DNA from: Opitutaceae bacterium
GTDB lineage: Bacteria > Verrucomicrobiota > Verrucomicrobiia > Opitutales > Opitutaceae
Assembly (NCBI GenBank): GCA_028280945.1
Contig: JANQKV010000070.1
Location: forward strand, 1 to 55,993
Direction: 5' to 3'
Length of the DNA stretch: 55,993 bases
The position numbers and the translations under genes are program-made. The notes beneath the pieces are model-generated. The model saw only the letters and a list, made by a program, of their open reading frames with translations. It did no database searches and was not told the DNA's origin. Positions 48,520 through 55,993 of the stretch are shown piece by piece. Position 1 is the stretch's first letter, and every line of letters starts with the position of its first letter.

Positions 48520-51270
48520 ATGCAACCGCCTTCACTCTCTCCCGCCGCCAATGCCGCGGTCTTCGAGACGCTTTACGAACAGTGGCTCGATGATCCCAAT
48601 TCCGTCGATGCGACTTGGCGCGCGTTTTTCCAAGGCTTCTCGCTCGGGCATAAAGGCGGCACGCTTTCCACCGAAAGCGCGAAAGCCGCCGGGGTGCACT
48701 TGGTCGACAGTCGCAAACAGGTCATGGCAATCCGCATGATCAATGCCTACCGCTCCCACGGCCACCTGCAGGCTCACCTCGATCCGCTCAGTCCTCCGCC
48801 CGCACGCCATCCCAAATTGGGCATGGAGGCCTTCGAGTTCACCGAGGATGACCTGGACGAGAGCTACACCCTCACCCGCTACAAGGGCGGGGGTCAGATG
48901 AAGCTCAGGGACATTATCGATACCTTGGAACGCACCTTCAGTGGCACCATTGGCGTCGAATACATGCACATCAACGACATGGAGGACCGCGACTGGCTGC
49001 AGTTCCAGATGGAGAACTGCAACAACGAGCCCCAGTTCGAGGGCTTCCGCAAAATCCAAATCCTGCGCCGCATCCTCAAAGCCGAGCTGTTCGAAAAGTT
49101 TCTCCATACCAAGTTTGTCGGCCAAAAACGATTTGCGCTCGAAGGCGGGGAGACCGCCATCGCCGCGTTGGACTCGTTCCTCGAAAAGTGCCCGGAAGTC
49201 GGCGTGCAAGAGGTGGTCATGGGCATGGCGCACCGCGGTCGTCTCAGCGTGCTCGCCAACATCCTGCGCAAACCGTTCGACGTGCTTTTCGACCAATTCT
49301 CCGAGAATTACATTCCCGATGCCGTCGCCGGTGATGGTGACGTGAAATACCATCTGGGATACGAAGCCGAGTTACTGACGAAAACCGGTGGAGTTGTGGA
49401 AGTGCAGCTCGCCGCCAATCCTTCGCACCTCGAGATCGTAAATCCCATCGTCGAGGGCAAGGCCCGCGCGAGTCAGCGGATCCGAGGTGACCTCGAGCGT
49501 CGCAAGGTTTGTCCGCTGCTGATTCACGGCGACGCCGCGTTTGCCGGCCAGGGTGTGGTCGCGGAAACCCTCAATTTTTCCCAGCTTCCCGGTTACAGCA
49601 CCGGCGGCACGGTCCACCTGGTCATCAACAATCAAATCGGCTTTACCACGAACCCAGCCGACGCCAGATCGACCTACTATTGCACGGACGTGGCCAAGAT
49701 GATTGAGGCGCCGGTCTTCCACGTGAACGGCGACGACCCCGAAGCGGTCTGTTACGTCATGCAACTCGCATTGGAATTCCGCATGAAGTTCCGACGTGAT
49801 GTGGTGATCGACATGGTCTGCTACCGGCGCCACGGCCACAATGAGAGTGATGAGCCGTCATTCACCCAACCGGTCCTCTACAAGACCATTCGCTCCCATC
49901 CCAAAGTATCGGAGATCTACATCAAAAAACTCATCGCCGAAGGCACCATCACCCAGGAAGACGCGGACGCCATCGTAAAGGAATACACCGATGCGATGGA
50001 AGAGGCCTTCAAGAAGGCCAAAGCTGCCGACGCCGCCCGCATCGCCCGTGAGGAAGCCCAGGATCAATTCCGCGGATCAACGGCTGTTTTCCAACCCAGC
50101 TACAACCACACGCCCGTAATTACGGGGGTCAGCCAAGACAACCTGTCCAAGGTTGCCAAGGCACTCACCACCACCCCCGACGGTTTCAAGGTAAACCGCA
50201 AGATCAAGCGCCTCCTCGACAATCGAGCCAAGGCCTTCGCCAACGGTGGTCCAATCGAATGGGCTTATGCCGAATCACTCGCCTGGGGTACGTTGCTCAC
50301 CGAAGGCAAACACGTCCGCCTCAGCGGACAGGACTGCCGTCGCGGGACGTTCTCGCAACGGCACGCCTACCTCTACGATGAAGAGACCCGTGAGCGCTAT
50401 GCTCCGCTCGAACACATCCAGGAAAAGCAGGGGAAAATCTGCGTTTACAATTCGTTGCTGTCCGAAGCCGCCGTGCTGGGTTTCGACTACGGTTACTCAT
50501 TGGACTACCCGGAAATGCTCTGCCAATGGGAAGCTCAGTTCGGCGATTTCGCCAACGGAGCCCAGGTTGTGATCGACCAGTTCATCGCCTCGTCGGAATC
50601 AAAATGGCAGCGGCTCAGCGGTCTCGTGATGCTGCTGCCCCACGGCTACGAAGGCCAGGGGCCCGAACACTCCTCCGCCCGCCTCGAGCGGTTCCTCCAG
50701 CTCTGCGCGGAGGACAATATCCAAGTCTGCAACATCTCCACCCCGGCAAACTTCTTTCACGTATTGCGCCGCCAAATGCATCGCGACTTCCGCAAACCCC
50801 TGGTTGTCATGTCGCCCAAGTCGCTTCTGCGCCACCCGGAGGCGGTATCGAAAGTCGAGGAGTTTTTGGATGAAACGATCTTCCAGGAGATCATTCCCGA
50901 CCCCGCCGCGCCGGAAAAAACGGAGCGCCTCATTCTTTGCTCCGGCAAGGTCTACTACGACCTCGACAAGTATCGTCGCGACAAGGGAATCACCGACACC
51001 GAGATCGTGCGGATCGAGCAACTGTATCCACTTCACAAGCACGAGCTCCAACTGCTGGCCGAAAAACATCCTCAAGCGCGTCTGGTCTGGTGTCAGGAGG
51101 AAAGCCACAACATGGGGGCCTGGCCCTACCTCGCCCCCCGCATCGAGAAGATCTTTGGCCGCAAACCCATCTACACCGGCCGCGACGATGCAGCCTCGCC
51201 GGCGGTCGGTGCCCTCGCCCTGCACAAACGCGAGTTGGCCAGGTTCCTCATGGAAGCCTTCGCCCTTTAA
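48520..51270 (+). CDS. sucA: 2-oxoglutarate dehydrogenase E1 component
   Basis: This TPP-dependent subunit decarboxylates 2-oxoglutarate and passes the succinyl group to the E2 lipoyl arm. The 916 residues show the N-terminal E2-binding-type segment (FETLYEQWLDDPNSVDATWR), MGMAHRGRLSVLANIL (active-site His), the TPP motif GDAAFAGQGVVAETLNFSQL with NNQIGFTT, CYRRHGHNESDEPSFTQP, and GQDCRRGTFSQRHAYLYDE. The E1, E2 and E3 genes follow in order, an uncommon full set in one operon. Upstream, 209 bases to the previous gene show no clear signal. Confidence 0.97.
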   Translation: MQPPSLSPAANAAVFETLYEQWLDDPNSVDATWRAFFQGFSLGHKGGTLSTESAKAAGVHLVDSRKQVMAIRMINAYRSHGHLQAHLDPLSPPPARHPKLGMEAFEFTEDDLDESYTLTRYKGGGQMKLRDIIDTLERTFSGTIGVEYMHINDMEDRDWLQFQMENCNNEPQFEGFRKIQILRRILKAELFEKFLHTKFVGQKRFALEGGETAIAALDSFLEKCPEVGVQEVVMGMAHRGRLSVLANILRKPFDVLFDQFSENYIPDAVAGDGDVKYHLGYEAELLTKTGGVVEVQLAANPSHLEIVNPIVEGKARASQRIRGDLERRKVCPLLIHGDAAFAGQGVVAETLNFSQLPGYSTGGTVHLVINNQIGFTTNPADARSTYYCTDVAKMIEAPVFHVNGDDPEAVCYVMQLALEFRMKFRRDVVIDMVCYRRHGHNESDEPSFTQPVLYKTIRSHPKVSEIYIKKLIAEGTITQEDADAIVKEYTDAMEEAFKKAKAADAARIAREEAQDQFRGSTAVFQPSYNHTPVITGVSQDNLSKVAKALTTTPDGFKVNRKIKRLLDNRAKAFANGGPIEWAYAESLAWGTLLTEGKHVRLSGQDCRRGTFSQRHAYLYDEETRERYAPLEHIQEKQGKICVYNSLLSEAAVLGFDYGYSLDYPEMLCQWEAQFGDFANGAQVVIDQFIASSESKWQRLSGLVMLLPHGYEGQGPEHSSARLERFLQLCAEDNIQVCNISTPANFFHVLRRQMHRDFRKPLVVMSPKSLLRHPEAVSKVEEFLDETIFQEIIPDPAAPEKTERLILCSGKVYYDLDKYRRDKGITDTEIVRIEQLYPLHKHELQLLAEKHPQARLVWCQEESHNMGAWPYLAPRIEKIFGRKPIYTGRDDAASPAVGALALHKRELARFLMEAFAL

Positions 51271-51291
51271 CGTCCGCGCCCAGCCTTTCCC

Positions 51292-52554
51292 ATGTCTACC
51301 GAAGTCAAAATCCCGCCGATGGGCGAATCGATCAGCAGCGGTGTGCTCGCCAAGTGGCACGTCGCCGATGGAGATACCGTCAAAAGCGGCCAGAACCTCT
51401 TCGAATTGGAGACCGACAAAATCACTTCCGATGGCGTCGCCGATGCCGACGGGATGATCCGCCTCAAGGTCGACGAAGGTGCCGAAGTCACCATCGGTGA
51501 AGTCGTCGCGATCATCGAGGAAGGCGGCGGTGCTACGACCGAAGACTCGAGTGGCGACACGGCTTCAGCCGAAGCCGGTCCAGCGACTGGAACCGAGCCC
51601 TCGGATGCATCAGCCAAAGCGGGACCTGCGGTCCGTCGTCTAGCCGCGGAAACCGGCATCGATCCCGCCTCGGTGAAAGGCACTGGCAAGGATGGCCGGG
51701 TCACGAAAGGCGATATGCTTTCCGCCGCGAAAGCGGCGGAAACAACAGAACCGAAACCCGAAACCGCGGGAGCAGCAGAAGCCCCCGAGCCACCGCCACC
51801 TGCTCCAGCCAGTCCCAAATCCGCAACCCCCAATCCAAAATCTTCTTCCACGGATGCGAAGCAGACCCGGAAGAAGATGACCCCGCTGCGCTCGAAGATC
51901 GCGGAACGATTGGTTGGCGTACAGCACGAGGCCGCGATGCTGACCACGTTCAACGAAGTGGACATGTCCGCCGTCATGGGCCTGCGCAAAAAGTATCAGG
52001 ACCAGTTTGTGAAGAAAAACGGCTTCAAACTCGGCTTCATGTCTTTCTTCGCCAAGGCGGTCGTTAATGCGTTGAAGGAAGTGCCCGGCATCAATGCCCA
52101 AATCGACGGCAAGGAAATCGTTCAGAATCACTACTACGACATCGGCGTCGCCGTCTCCACCCCCAAGGGACTGATGGTGCCCGTGATCCGTGACTGCGAC
52201 ACCAAGTCAATGGCCGCAGTCGAGGCTGATATCGCCGAGGTGGCCACCCGCGCGCGGGAAGGAAAGATCACCTTGGAGGATCTCGAGGGCGGTGTGTTCA
52301 CGATCACTAACGGCGGCATCTTCGGCTCCATGCTTTCCACCCCGATCCTGAACGCCCCCCAAAGTGCAATCCTCGGTTTGCACGCGATCAACGACCGACC
52401 CATGGCGGTGAATGGCGAGGTTGTCATCCGCCCGATGATGTATCTGGCCCTCAGCTACGATCACCGCCTGGTCGACGGCAAGGAAGCCGTGACCTTCCTC
52501 GTGAAGATCAAGGAAGCCATCGAGGATCCGGCACGACTTCTCATCGAAGTCTAA
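51292..52554 (+). CDS. sucB: Dihydrolipoyllysine succinyltransferase (2-OGDH E2)
   Basis: E2 is the core of the 2-oxoglutarate dehydrogenase complex. The 420 residues run as lipoyl domain (1-77, lipoyl Lys in [12 protein letters not shown]), a Thr/Ala/Pro linker, an E3-binding domain (about 108-142, [20 protein letters not shown]), a second linker (about 145-190) and the catalytic domain (about 195-420) ending [15 protein letters not shown] with the catalytic His and Asp. It starts 21 bases after sucA. The second linker is encoded partly by a repeat-like DNA stretch. Confidence 0.96.
   Translation: MSTEVKIPPMGESISSGVLAKWHVADGDTVKSGQNLFELETDKITSDGVADADGMIRLKVDEGAEVTIGEVVAIIEEGGGATTEDSSGDTASAEAGPATGTEPSDASAKAGPAVRRLAAETGIDPASVKGTGKDGRVTKGDMLSAAKAAETTEPKPETAGAAEAPEPPPPAPASPKSATPNPKSSSTDAKQTRKKMTPLRSKIAERLVGVQHEAAMLTTFNEVDMSAVMGLRKKYQDQFVKKNGFKLGFMSFFAKAVVNALKEVPGINAQIDGKEIVQNHYYDIGVAVSTPKGLMVPVIRDCDTKSMAAVEADIAEVATRAREGKITLEDLEGGVFTITNGGIFGSMLSTPILNAPQSAILGLHAINDRPMAVNGEVVIRPMMYLALSYDHRLVDGKEAVTFLVKIKEAIEDPARLLIEV
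51816..51842 (+). repeat. AATCC-type repeat inside the E2 interdomain linker
   Basis: The coding DNA of the second linker contains AAATCCGCAA and CAATCCAAAATC, similar to the intergenic ATCCGAA repeats at 24412-24443. It is in frame and encodes [11 protein letters not shown]. Confidence 0.4.
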
Positions 52555-52560
52555 TTCAAC

Positions 52561-52646
52561 ATCTTTCTCTTTCCTCTTTATCGTTATCTTTCGTCGCAAA
52601 AGATCCGCCGAAATAAAGATGAAGGATAAGCATAAAGACCAAAGAT
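52561..52646. repeat. Imperfect long inverted repeat between sucB and lpd
   Basis: The first half is T-rich (ATCTTT, CTTTAT-CG-TTATC) and the second half A-rich (GGATAAGCATAAAG, AAAGAT at 52641-52646). The halves pair except for about 12 extra bases in the second. It lies directly before the lpd start and may be a processing or attenuation structure. Confidence 0.5.
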
Positions 52647-52650
52647 TCTC

Positions 52651-54030
52651 ATGTCTGATTCTTCGTTTGATCTCATTGTAATCGGCGCTGGCCCGGGCGG
52701 CTATGTGTGTGCATTTCGCGCGGCGCAGCTGGGGATGAAAGTCGCCCTCGTTGAAAAGCGGTCCGCCCTCGGCGGCACCTGCCTCAATGTCGGCTGCATT
52801 CCCAGCAAGGCCCTGCTGCATTCTTCGGAGCACTTTGCGTTCCTGCGCGACCATGCCGCTGATCACGGCATCACGGCAGAGAAACCGGCCATCGATATCG
52901 CCAAGCTGATGGCCAAGAAGGACGCCGTTGTTGCCAAGCTTACTGGTGGCGTCGCCCAGCTCGCGAAAGCTCGCAAGGTCACCGTCATTACCGGCGAAGC
53001 GAAATTCACCTCGGCCAAGGAGCTCACCGTGGGCGGCCAAAGCATCACCGCCGATCACATCGTCATCGCCACGGGTTCCGCTCCCGTCGAGCTCCCTTTC
53101 ATGCCGTTTGACGGCGAGATCGTCGTATCGAGCGATCATGCAATCGGCTTCGATGCCGTGCCCGAAAAACTTGTGGTCGTCGGTGGCGGCGCCATCGGTC
53201 TGGAACTCGGGTCGGTTTGGGCCCGCCTCGGTGCCGATGTTACGGTCGTCGAGTTCCTGCCTCAGATCGCCGGAGCTTCCGACAAGGACATCGTGCGCAA
53301 TTTCACCCGCATTCTGAAAAAGCAGGGTCTCAAAATCGAGGTGGATGCGAAAGTAACTGGGTTCAAGGACGGCTTGCTTACGGCCGAACGTGGGACCGAA
53401 AAGCTCTCCTTCCCTGCCGACAAGGTTCTGGTATCGGTCGGCCGTCGCCCGTTCACCGAAGGACTCGGATTGGAGGCAGCCGGTGTCGAGATGGACGAGA
53501 AGAGTCGCATCAAGGTCAACGCCAAGCTAAAGACGAATGTCGACGGCATCTACGCGATCGGTGATGTCGTCGCCGGCCCCATGCTCGCCCACAAAGCCGA
53601 GGAAGACGGCGTCGCCGTCGCTGAGTGGATCGCCGGCCACGCGAGCCACATCAATTGGGACTTGGTGCCCGCCATCATCTACACTGATCCGGAGGTTGCC
53701 ACGGTGGGCCTCGGCGAGGATGCCGCCAAAGCCGCCGGCAGGAAGGTAAAGGTCGGCAAGTTCAATTTCGCCGCCAATGGCCGGGCCATCGCAGCCGACG
53801 TCACTGATGGATTTGTTAAGATCATTGCCAATGCCGAAACCGACAAGATCCTCGGAGCGCAGATCCTGGCCCACAACGCAGGTGAGCTGATCAGCGAAGT
53901 GGTCACGCACATGGAGTATGGCGGCAGTGCCGAGGACCTCGGCCGCACCATCCACGCCCATCCGACCATGAGTGAGGCGGTGAAGGAGGCCGGACTCGCG
54001 GTAAGCAAGTCGGCCATTCACGCCCTCTGA
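52651..54030 (+). CDS. lpdA: Dihydrolipoyl dehydrogenase (E3)
   Basis: E3 reoxidises the lipoyl arm with FAD and NAD+. The 459 residues contain the FAD motif [19 protein letters not shown], the redox disulfide in [16 protein letters not shown], the NAD motif [19 protein letters not shown], the FAD block [20 protein letters not shown], and the active-site His-Glu pair in [13 protein letters not shown]. It is the third gene of the sucA-sucB-lpd group, so it probably serves this complex and may be shared with others. A 96-base spacer with an inverted repeat precedes it. Confidence 0.97.
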   Translation: MSDSSFDLIVIGAGPGGYVCAFRAAQLGMKVALVEKRSALGGTCLNVGCIPSKALLHSSEHFAFLRDHAADHGITAEKPAIDIAKLMAKKDAVVAKLTGGVAQLAKARKVTVITGEAKFTSAKELTVGGQSITADHIVIATGSAPVELPFMPFDGEIVVSSDHAIGFDAVPEKLVVVGGGAIGLELGSVWARLGADVTVVEFLPQIAGASDKDIVRNFTRILKKQGLKIEVDAKVTGFKDGLLTAERGTEKLSFPADKVLVSVGRRPFTEGLGLEAAGVEMDEKSRIKVNAKLKTNVDGIYAIGDVVAGPMLAHKAEEDGVAVAEWIAGHASHINWDLVPAIIYTDPEVATVGLGEDAAKAAGRKVKVGKFNFAANGRAIAADVTDGFVKIIANAETDKILGAQILAHNAGELISEVVTHMEYGGSAEDLGRTIHAHPTMSEAVKEAGLAVSKSAIHAL

Positions 54031-54557
54031 TTTTTCCATCATTCTTGGACTGCCCATGAAACCCCTCCCAAGAGGGGGCCTGATTGCATCGAGGAATTCT
54101 ACGAAATCCCTCACCTATTCGAATAAGATGCCGATTCACTAACCTGACGGGAAGAACGCCCCCGTCGACGCTGCGGGAATCGCAGAATTTTGAGTCTCCA
54201 TGTTCTCTCCAAGTAGACAGGCCAATAAGCTCGCCTGTAGAAACAGAGTGTGTCCAAGTTGGAAGCGACTGGCCGTCACCAGTAAGACAACTTCAAAAAA
54301 CTAATCACCACATCGACTGCGTTGCACTTCCCGACAGTCGTTTGTCTCACCCATGTCCCCTAATCGTCATGAAGTATCTGAGTGTCGTGGCATCGTTTTG
54401 CCTGGATTCTACCACCCTATCACTGGCTTTGGTCACTGATCCGGATCGGCCAACCGGGTGGGAGTCGCTGACTGGTGATTCCTCTGGGAAATGTGTCGAG
54501 CTGCCATCGCTTCACGGCCGTCGGTAAAAACCACTCTAATCCCGATTCCCTCCACTC
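54031..54557. other. Region without a convincing gene
   Basis: These 527 bases hold a short hairpin (CCCCTC/GAGGGG, about 54062-54077) without a U-run, and no family that I recognise. A frame from 54084 to 54527 has unlikely composition. Its last 52 codons start at an ATG (54369) with MKYLSVVASFCL, a weak signal-like start, so a small or decayed secreted gene cannot be ruled out. Confidence 0.5.
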
Positions 54558-55993
54558 ATGAATACCCGATTCCTTTCCACTTTGAATAGTCTCACATCAA
54601 GCGAGCATCGCTTCTTGAATCCCCTGGTCCGGTTTGGACGAATCATTCGCACGGTGCTGGGCAGTGCGATGACAGCAGGCTGCCTTTCGGTAGCGGATGC
54701 CGCTTTCTCGCCAACCGAAACCAGATGGAACCCACCCGGGGATGTTTATGGGGCAGGAGGAACCGCCGGGGTCCCCATCGCCTCGCCATATTCTCAGGAT
54801 GGGTTCACGATTACCTACAATGGCTACATGGAGGAGGATAGCCACGCCCCTGCGTTCGGCACGCACTGGACCGGTCGGGTTGGCGCCGGCTTTTCGCGCG
54901 ACCCGCAGACGCCGGACAATACTTCGCTCATCTTCACTCGGGATGGTGGCAGTGAATTCTGGCTTAACATATTCAATTTCGATCTCAACTCCACCAGCAC
55001 CAAGACACTCAGTTTTCAGGGGTTCCGCGATGGAGCCGCCGTGACAGATCTTGTCACGTTCAGCGGCCTGTCTACTGGGAGCAACCGGTTCAATTTTTCC
55101 GACCCGGCCTTCGCCAACATCGACGAGTTTCGGGTGACCGCATCCAGTGCAATTCGTGGATTCCTGCGGAGCACGTATACTCATTCGTCACCTCTCAGCG
55201 GATCCTTTGGCAATACCCTGAGTCCCGGCGATATCGCCATCATTGGTATCAGCCAGTTCAATTCCGACTTCGCCTTCGTTGCTCTCGCTGACTTGCCAGG
55301 TGACCACTACATCTTCTTCACCAACAGCGGTTGGAATAGCACCACCGACAATTGGATCGATGGCAACCCTGCGCTCTATAACCGTGGTTTCCCGTCTACG
55401 GGCATGTTCTGGAAGACTCCAAGTGCAGGTGTCACCAAAGGCACCATTGTGAGCTACAGTTCTGCCCCAGGGGATATCAGTAGCGTGGGTATGTCCGTCA
55501 ACGCCAACGGCACCACCTTTTTCGTAGAAGAGCAGATTCTGGTTTTTGAACGGGCTGGTGCAACCTCCACTGATTTCAATTTCGTTTATGCTGCCAACTT
55601 CTACGATTCCGGCGCCGATGCCTCCGGCTTTCAAACCAGCTTTGCCAGCAACACCGAGAGAATCACCGGCATCCCTACCGGTCTGACCGCGGCGTCTTCC
55701 GGCCAGTCCGGCAGCGCTTTCGGCCTGGCCCCCACCAACGGCTATGACATTGCCCTCAAGACCGGGGTGCTTACTAACGGCATGACACGCGAGCAGGCGC
55801 TTCAGGCAATCCACACGCCTTCCAACTGGGAGGTCGATACCAGTTCCGGTTTCACTCTCAATGGTCGCTACACCTCCATTTCACTGACAGCCAGCAACTC
55901 CACCCCGACGGACATCGGATTAAGTCCAACGTCGATCAACCAGTCGGCCACGGGCACCAACGCGACAGTGGGCACGTTGTCGACCACAGACAG
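54558..55993 (+). CDS. Large secreted surface protein, 5' part (runs off the window)
   Basis: The ATG at 54558 begins an open frame of at least 478 codons to the window edge. Residues 1-50 form a long signal region (MNTRFLSTLNSLTSSEHRFL, then a hydrophobic run ending SVADAAF). Residues about 60-440 are Ser/Thr/Gly/Asn-rich and beta-type. The last visible part, IGLSPTSINQSATGTNATVG, then TLSTTD, resembles the first strands of cadherin-like repeats. It is likely an exported adhesin or surface protein. The end, anchor and full size are outside the window. Confidence 0.75.
   Translation, partial: MNTRFLSTLNSLTSSEHRFLNPLVRFGRIIRTVLGSAMTAGCLSVADAAFSPTETRWNPPGDVYGAGGTAGVPIASPYSQDGFTITYNGYMEEDSHAPAFGTHWTGRVGAGFSRDPQTPDNTSLIFTRDGGSEFWLNIFNFDLNSTSTKTLSFQGFRDGAAVTDLVTFSGLSTGSNRFNFSDPAFANIDEFRVTASSAIRGFLRSTYTHSSPLSGSFGNTLSPGDIAIIGISQFNSDFAFVALADLPGDHYIFFTNSGWNSTTDNWIDGNPALYNRGFPSTGMFWKTPSAGVTKGTIVSYSSAPGDISSVGMSVNANGTTFFVEEQILVFERAGATSTDFNFVYAANFYDSGADASGFQTSFASNTERITGIPTGLTAASSGQSGSAFGLAPTNGYDIALKTGVLTNGMTREQALQAIHTPSNWEVDTSSGFTLNGRYTSISLTASNSTPTDIGLSPTSINQSATGTNATVGTLSTTD

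Noticed and set aside
52207-53139. 310-codon minus-strand frame across sucB and lpd
   Set aside because: Antisense to two conserved genes and the gap between them.
54062-54077. Hairpin CCCCTC/GAGGGG after lpd as terminator
   Set aside because: Short stem without a T-tract; too weak to call.
54084-54527. 147-codon frame after lpd
   Set aside because: Composition and lack of any motif argue against it; only its last 52 codons look faintly like a signal peptide.

Overview
The window is a GC-rich bacterial chromosome segment with densely packed genes and many 4-base ATGA/GTGA overlaps. The gene set points to Verrucomicrobiota, probably an Opitutaceae relative (inference; no marker comparison was possible). 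The set includes a GSII-type glutamine synthetase, a PEP-CTERM protein, a CHASE2 cyclase with a FecR partner, ECF sigma factors paired with small membrane proteins, LPS-export and lipid A-type genes, and a Gld-like ABC cluster.

Layout. 1-460: the 3' end of an ISL3-type insertion sequence and tRNA-Thr(CGU). 517-6162: queA, a small membrane protein, YceI, a TPR protein, accA and a large GT39-like membrane enzyme. 6189-11168: YmdB-type phosphodiesterase, ilvB and a second paralogous GT39-like enzyme. 11178-12094: an ECF sigma factor with a DUF6768-like partner. 12168-17502: an operon for an O-antigen ligase-like protein, a FecR protein and a CHASE2 adenylate cyclase. 17612-18646: glutamine synthetase II with a clear terminator. 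18877-20523: a minimal kinase, a PP2C phosphatase and a GGCT-fold protein. 20536-22740: a conserved hypothetical, a PL14-like secreted protein and a PEP-CTERM protein. 22764-24553: dnaX with an A10 slippage site, and the SRP RNA. 24605-27023: GGCT-like protein, stand-alone CoaC, and a sigma/membrane/Spy-like operon. 27102-29008: leuA behind a leucine-rich leader peptide and a strong hairpin. 29016-36113: LptF/G permease, an OmpR-type two-component system, and a GT39, PAP2-GT2 fusion and LAB_N operon. 36180-40921: rlmN, msrB, gtrA-like, and an LTA-synthase-like enzyme with an unknown membrane partner. 41152-45751: Gld-like ABC cluster. 45813-48310: metF behind a long palindrome, a secreted protein, a YciH/SUI1 factor and a small hypothetical. 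48520-54030: sucA-sucB-lpd. 54558-end: the start of a large secreted protein.

How parts work together. Several modules serve the envelope: three GT39-like transferases, a PAP2-GT2 fusion, LAB_N, LptF/G, O-antigen ligase and an LtaS-like enzyme. The two-component system is tied to the GT39/PAP2-GT2/LAB_N operon by matching ATTAC-N6-GTAAT palindromes upstream of both; this looks like a PmrAB-Arn-like envelope modification circuit built from different parts. Biosynthetic control is visible at leuA (leader peptide) and metF (palindrome over the presumed promoter). The dnaX gene probably makes two products from one gene through the A10 tract.

The best candidates for undescribed biology are the leuA leader, the dnaX slippage site, the palindrome-linked envelope circuit with its PAP2-GT2 fusion, the minimal kinase/PP2C pair, and the LtaS-like enzyme with its polytopic partner.
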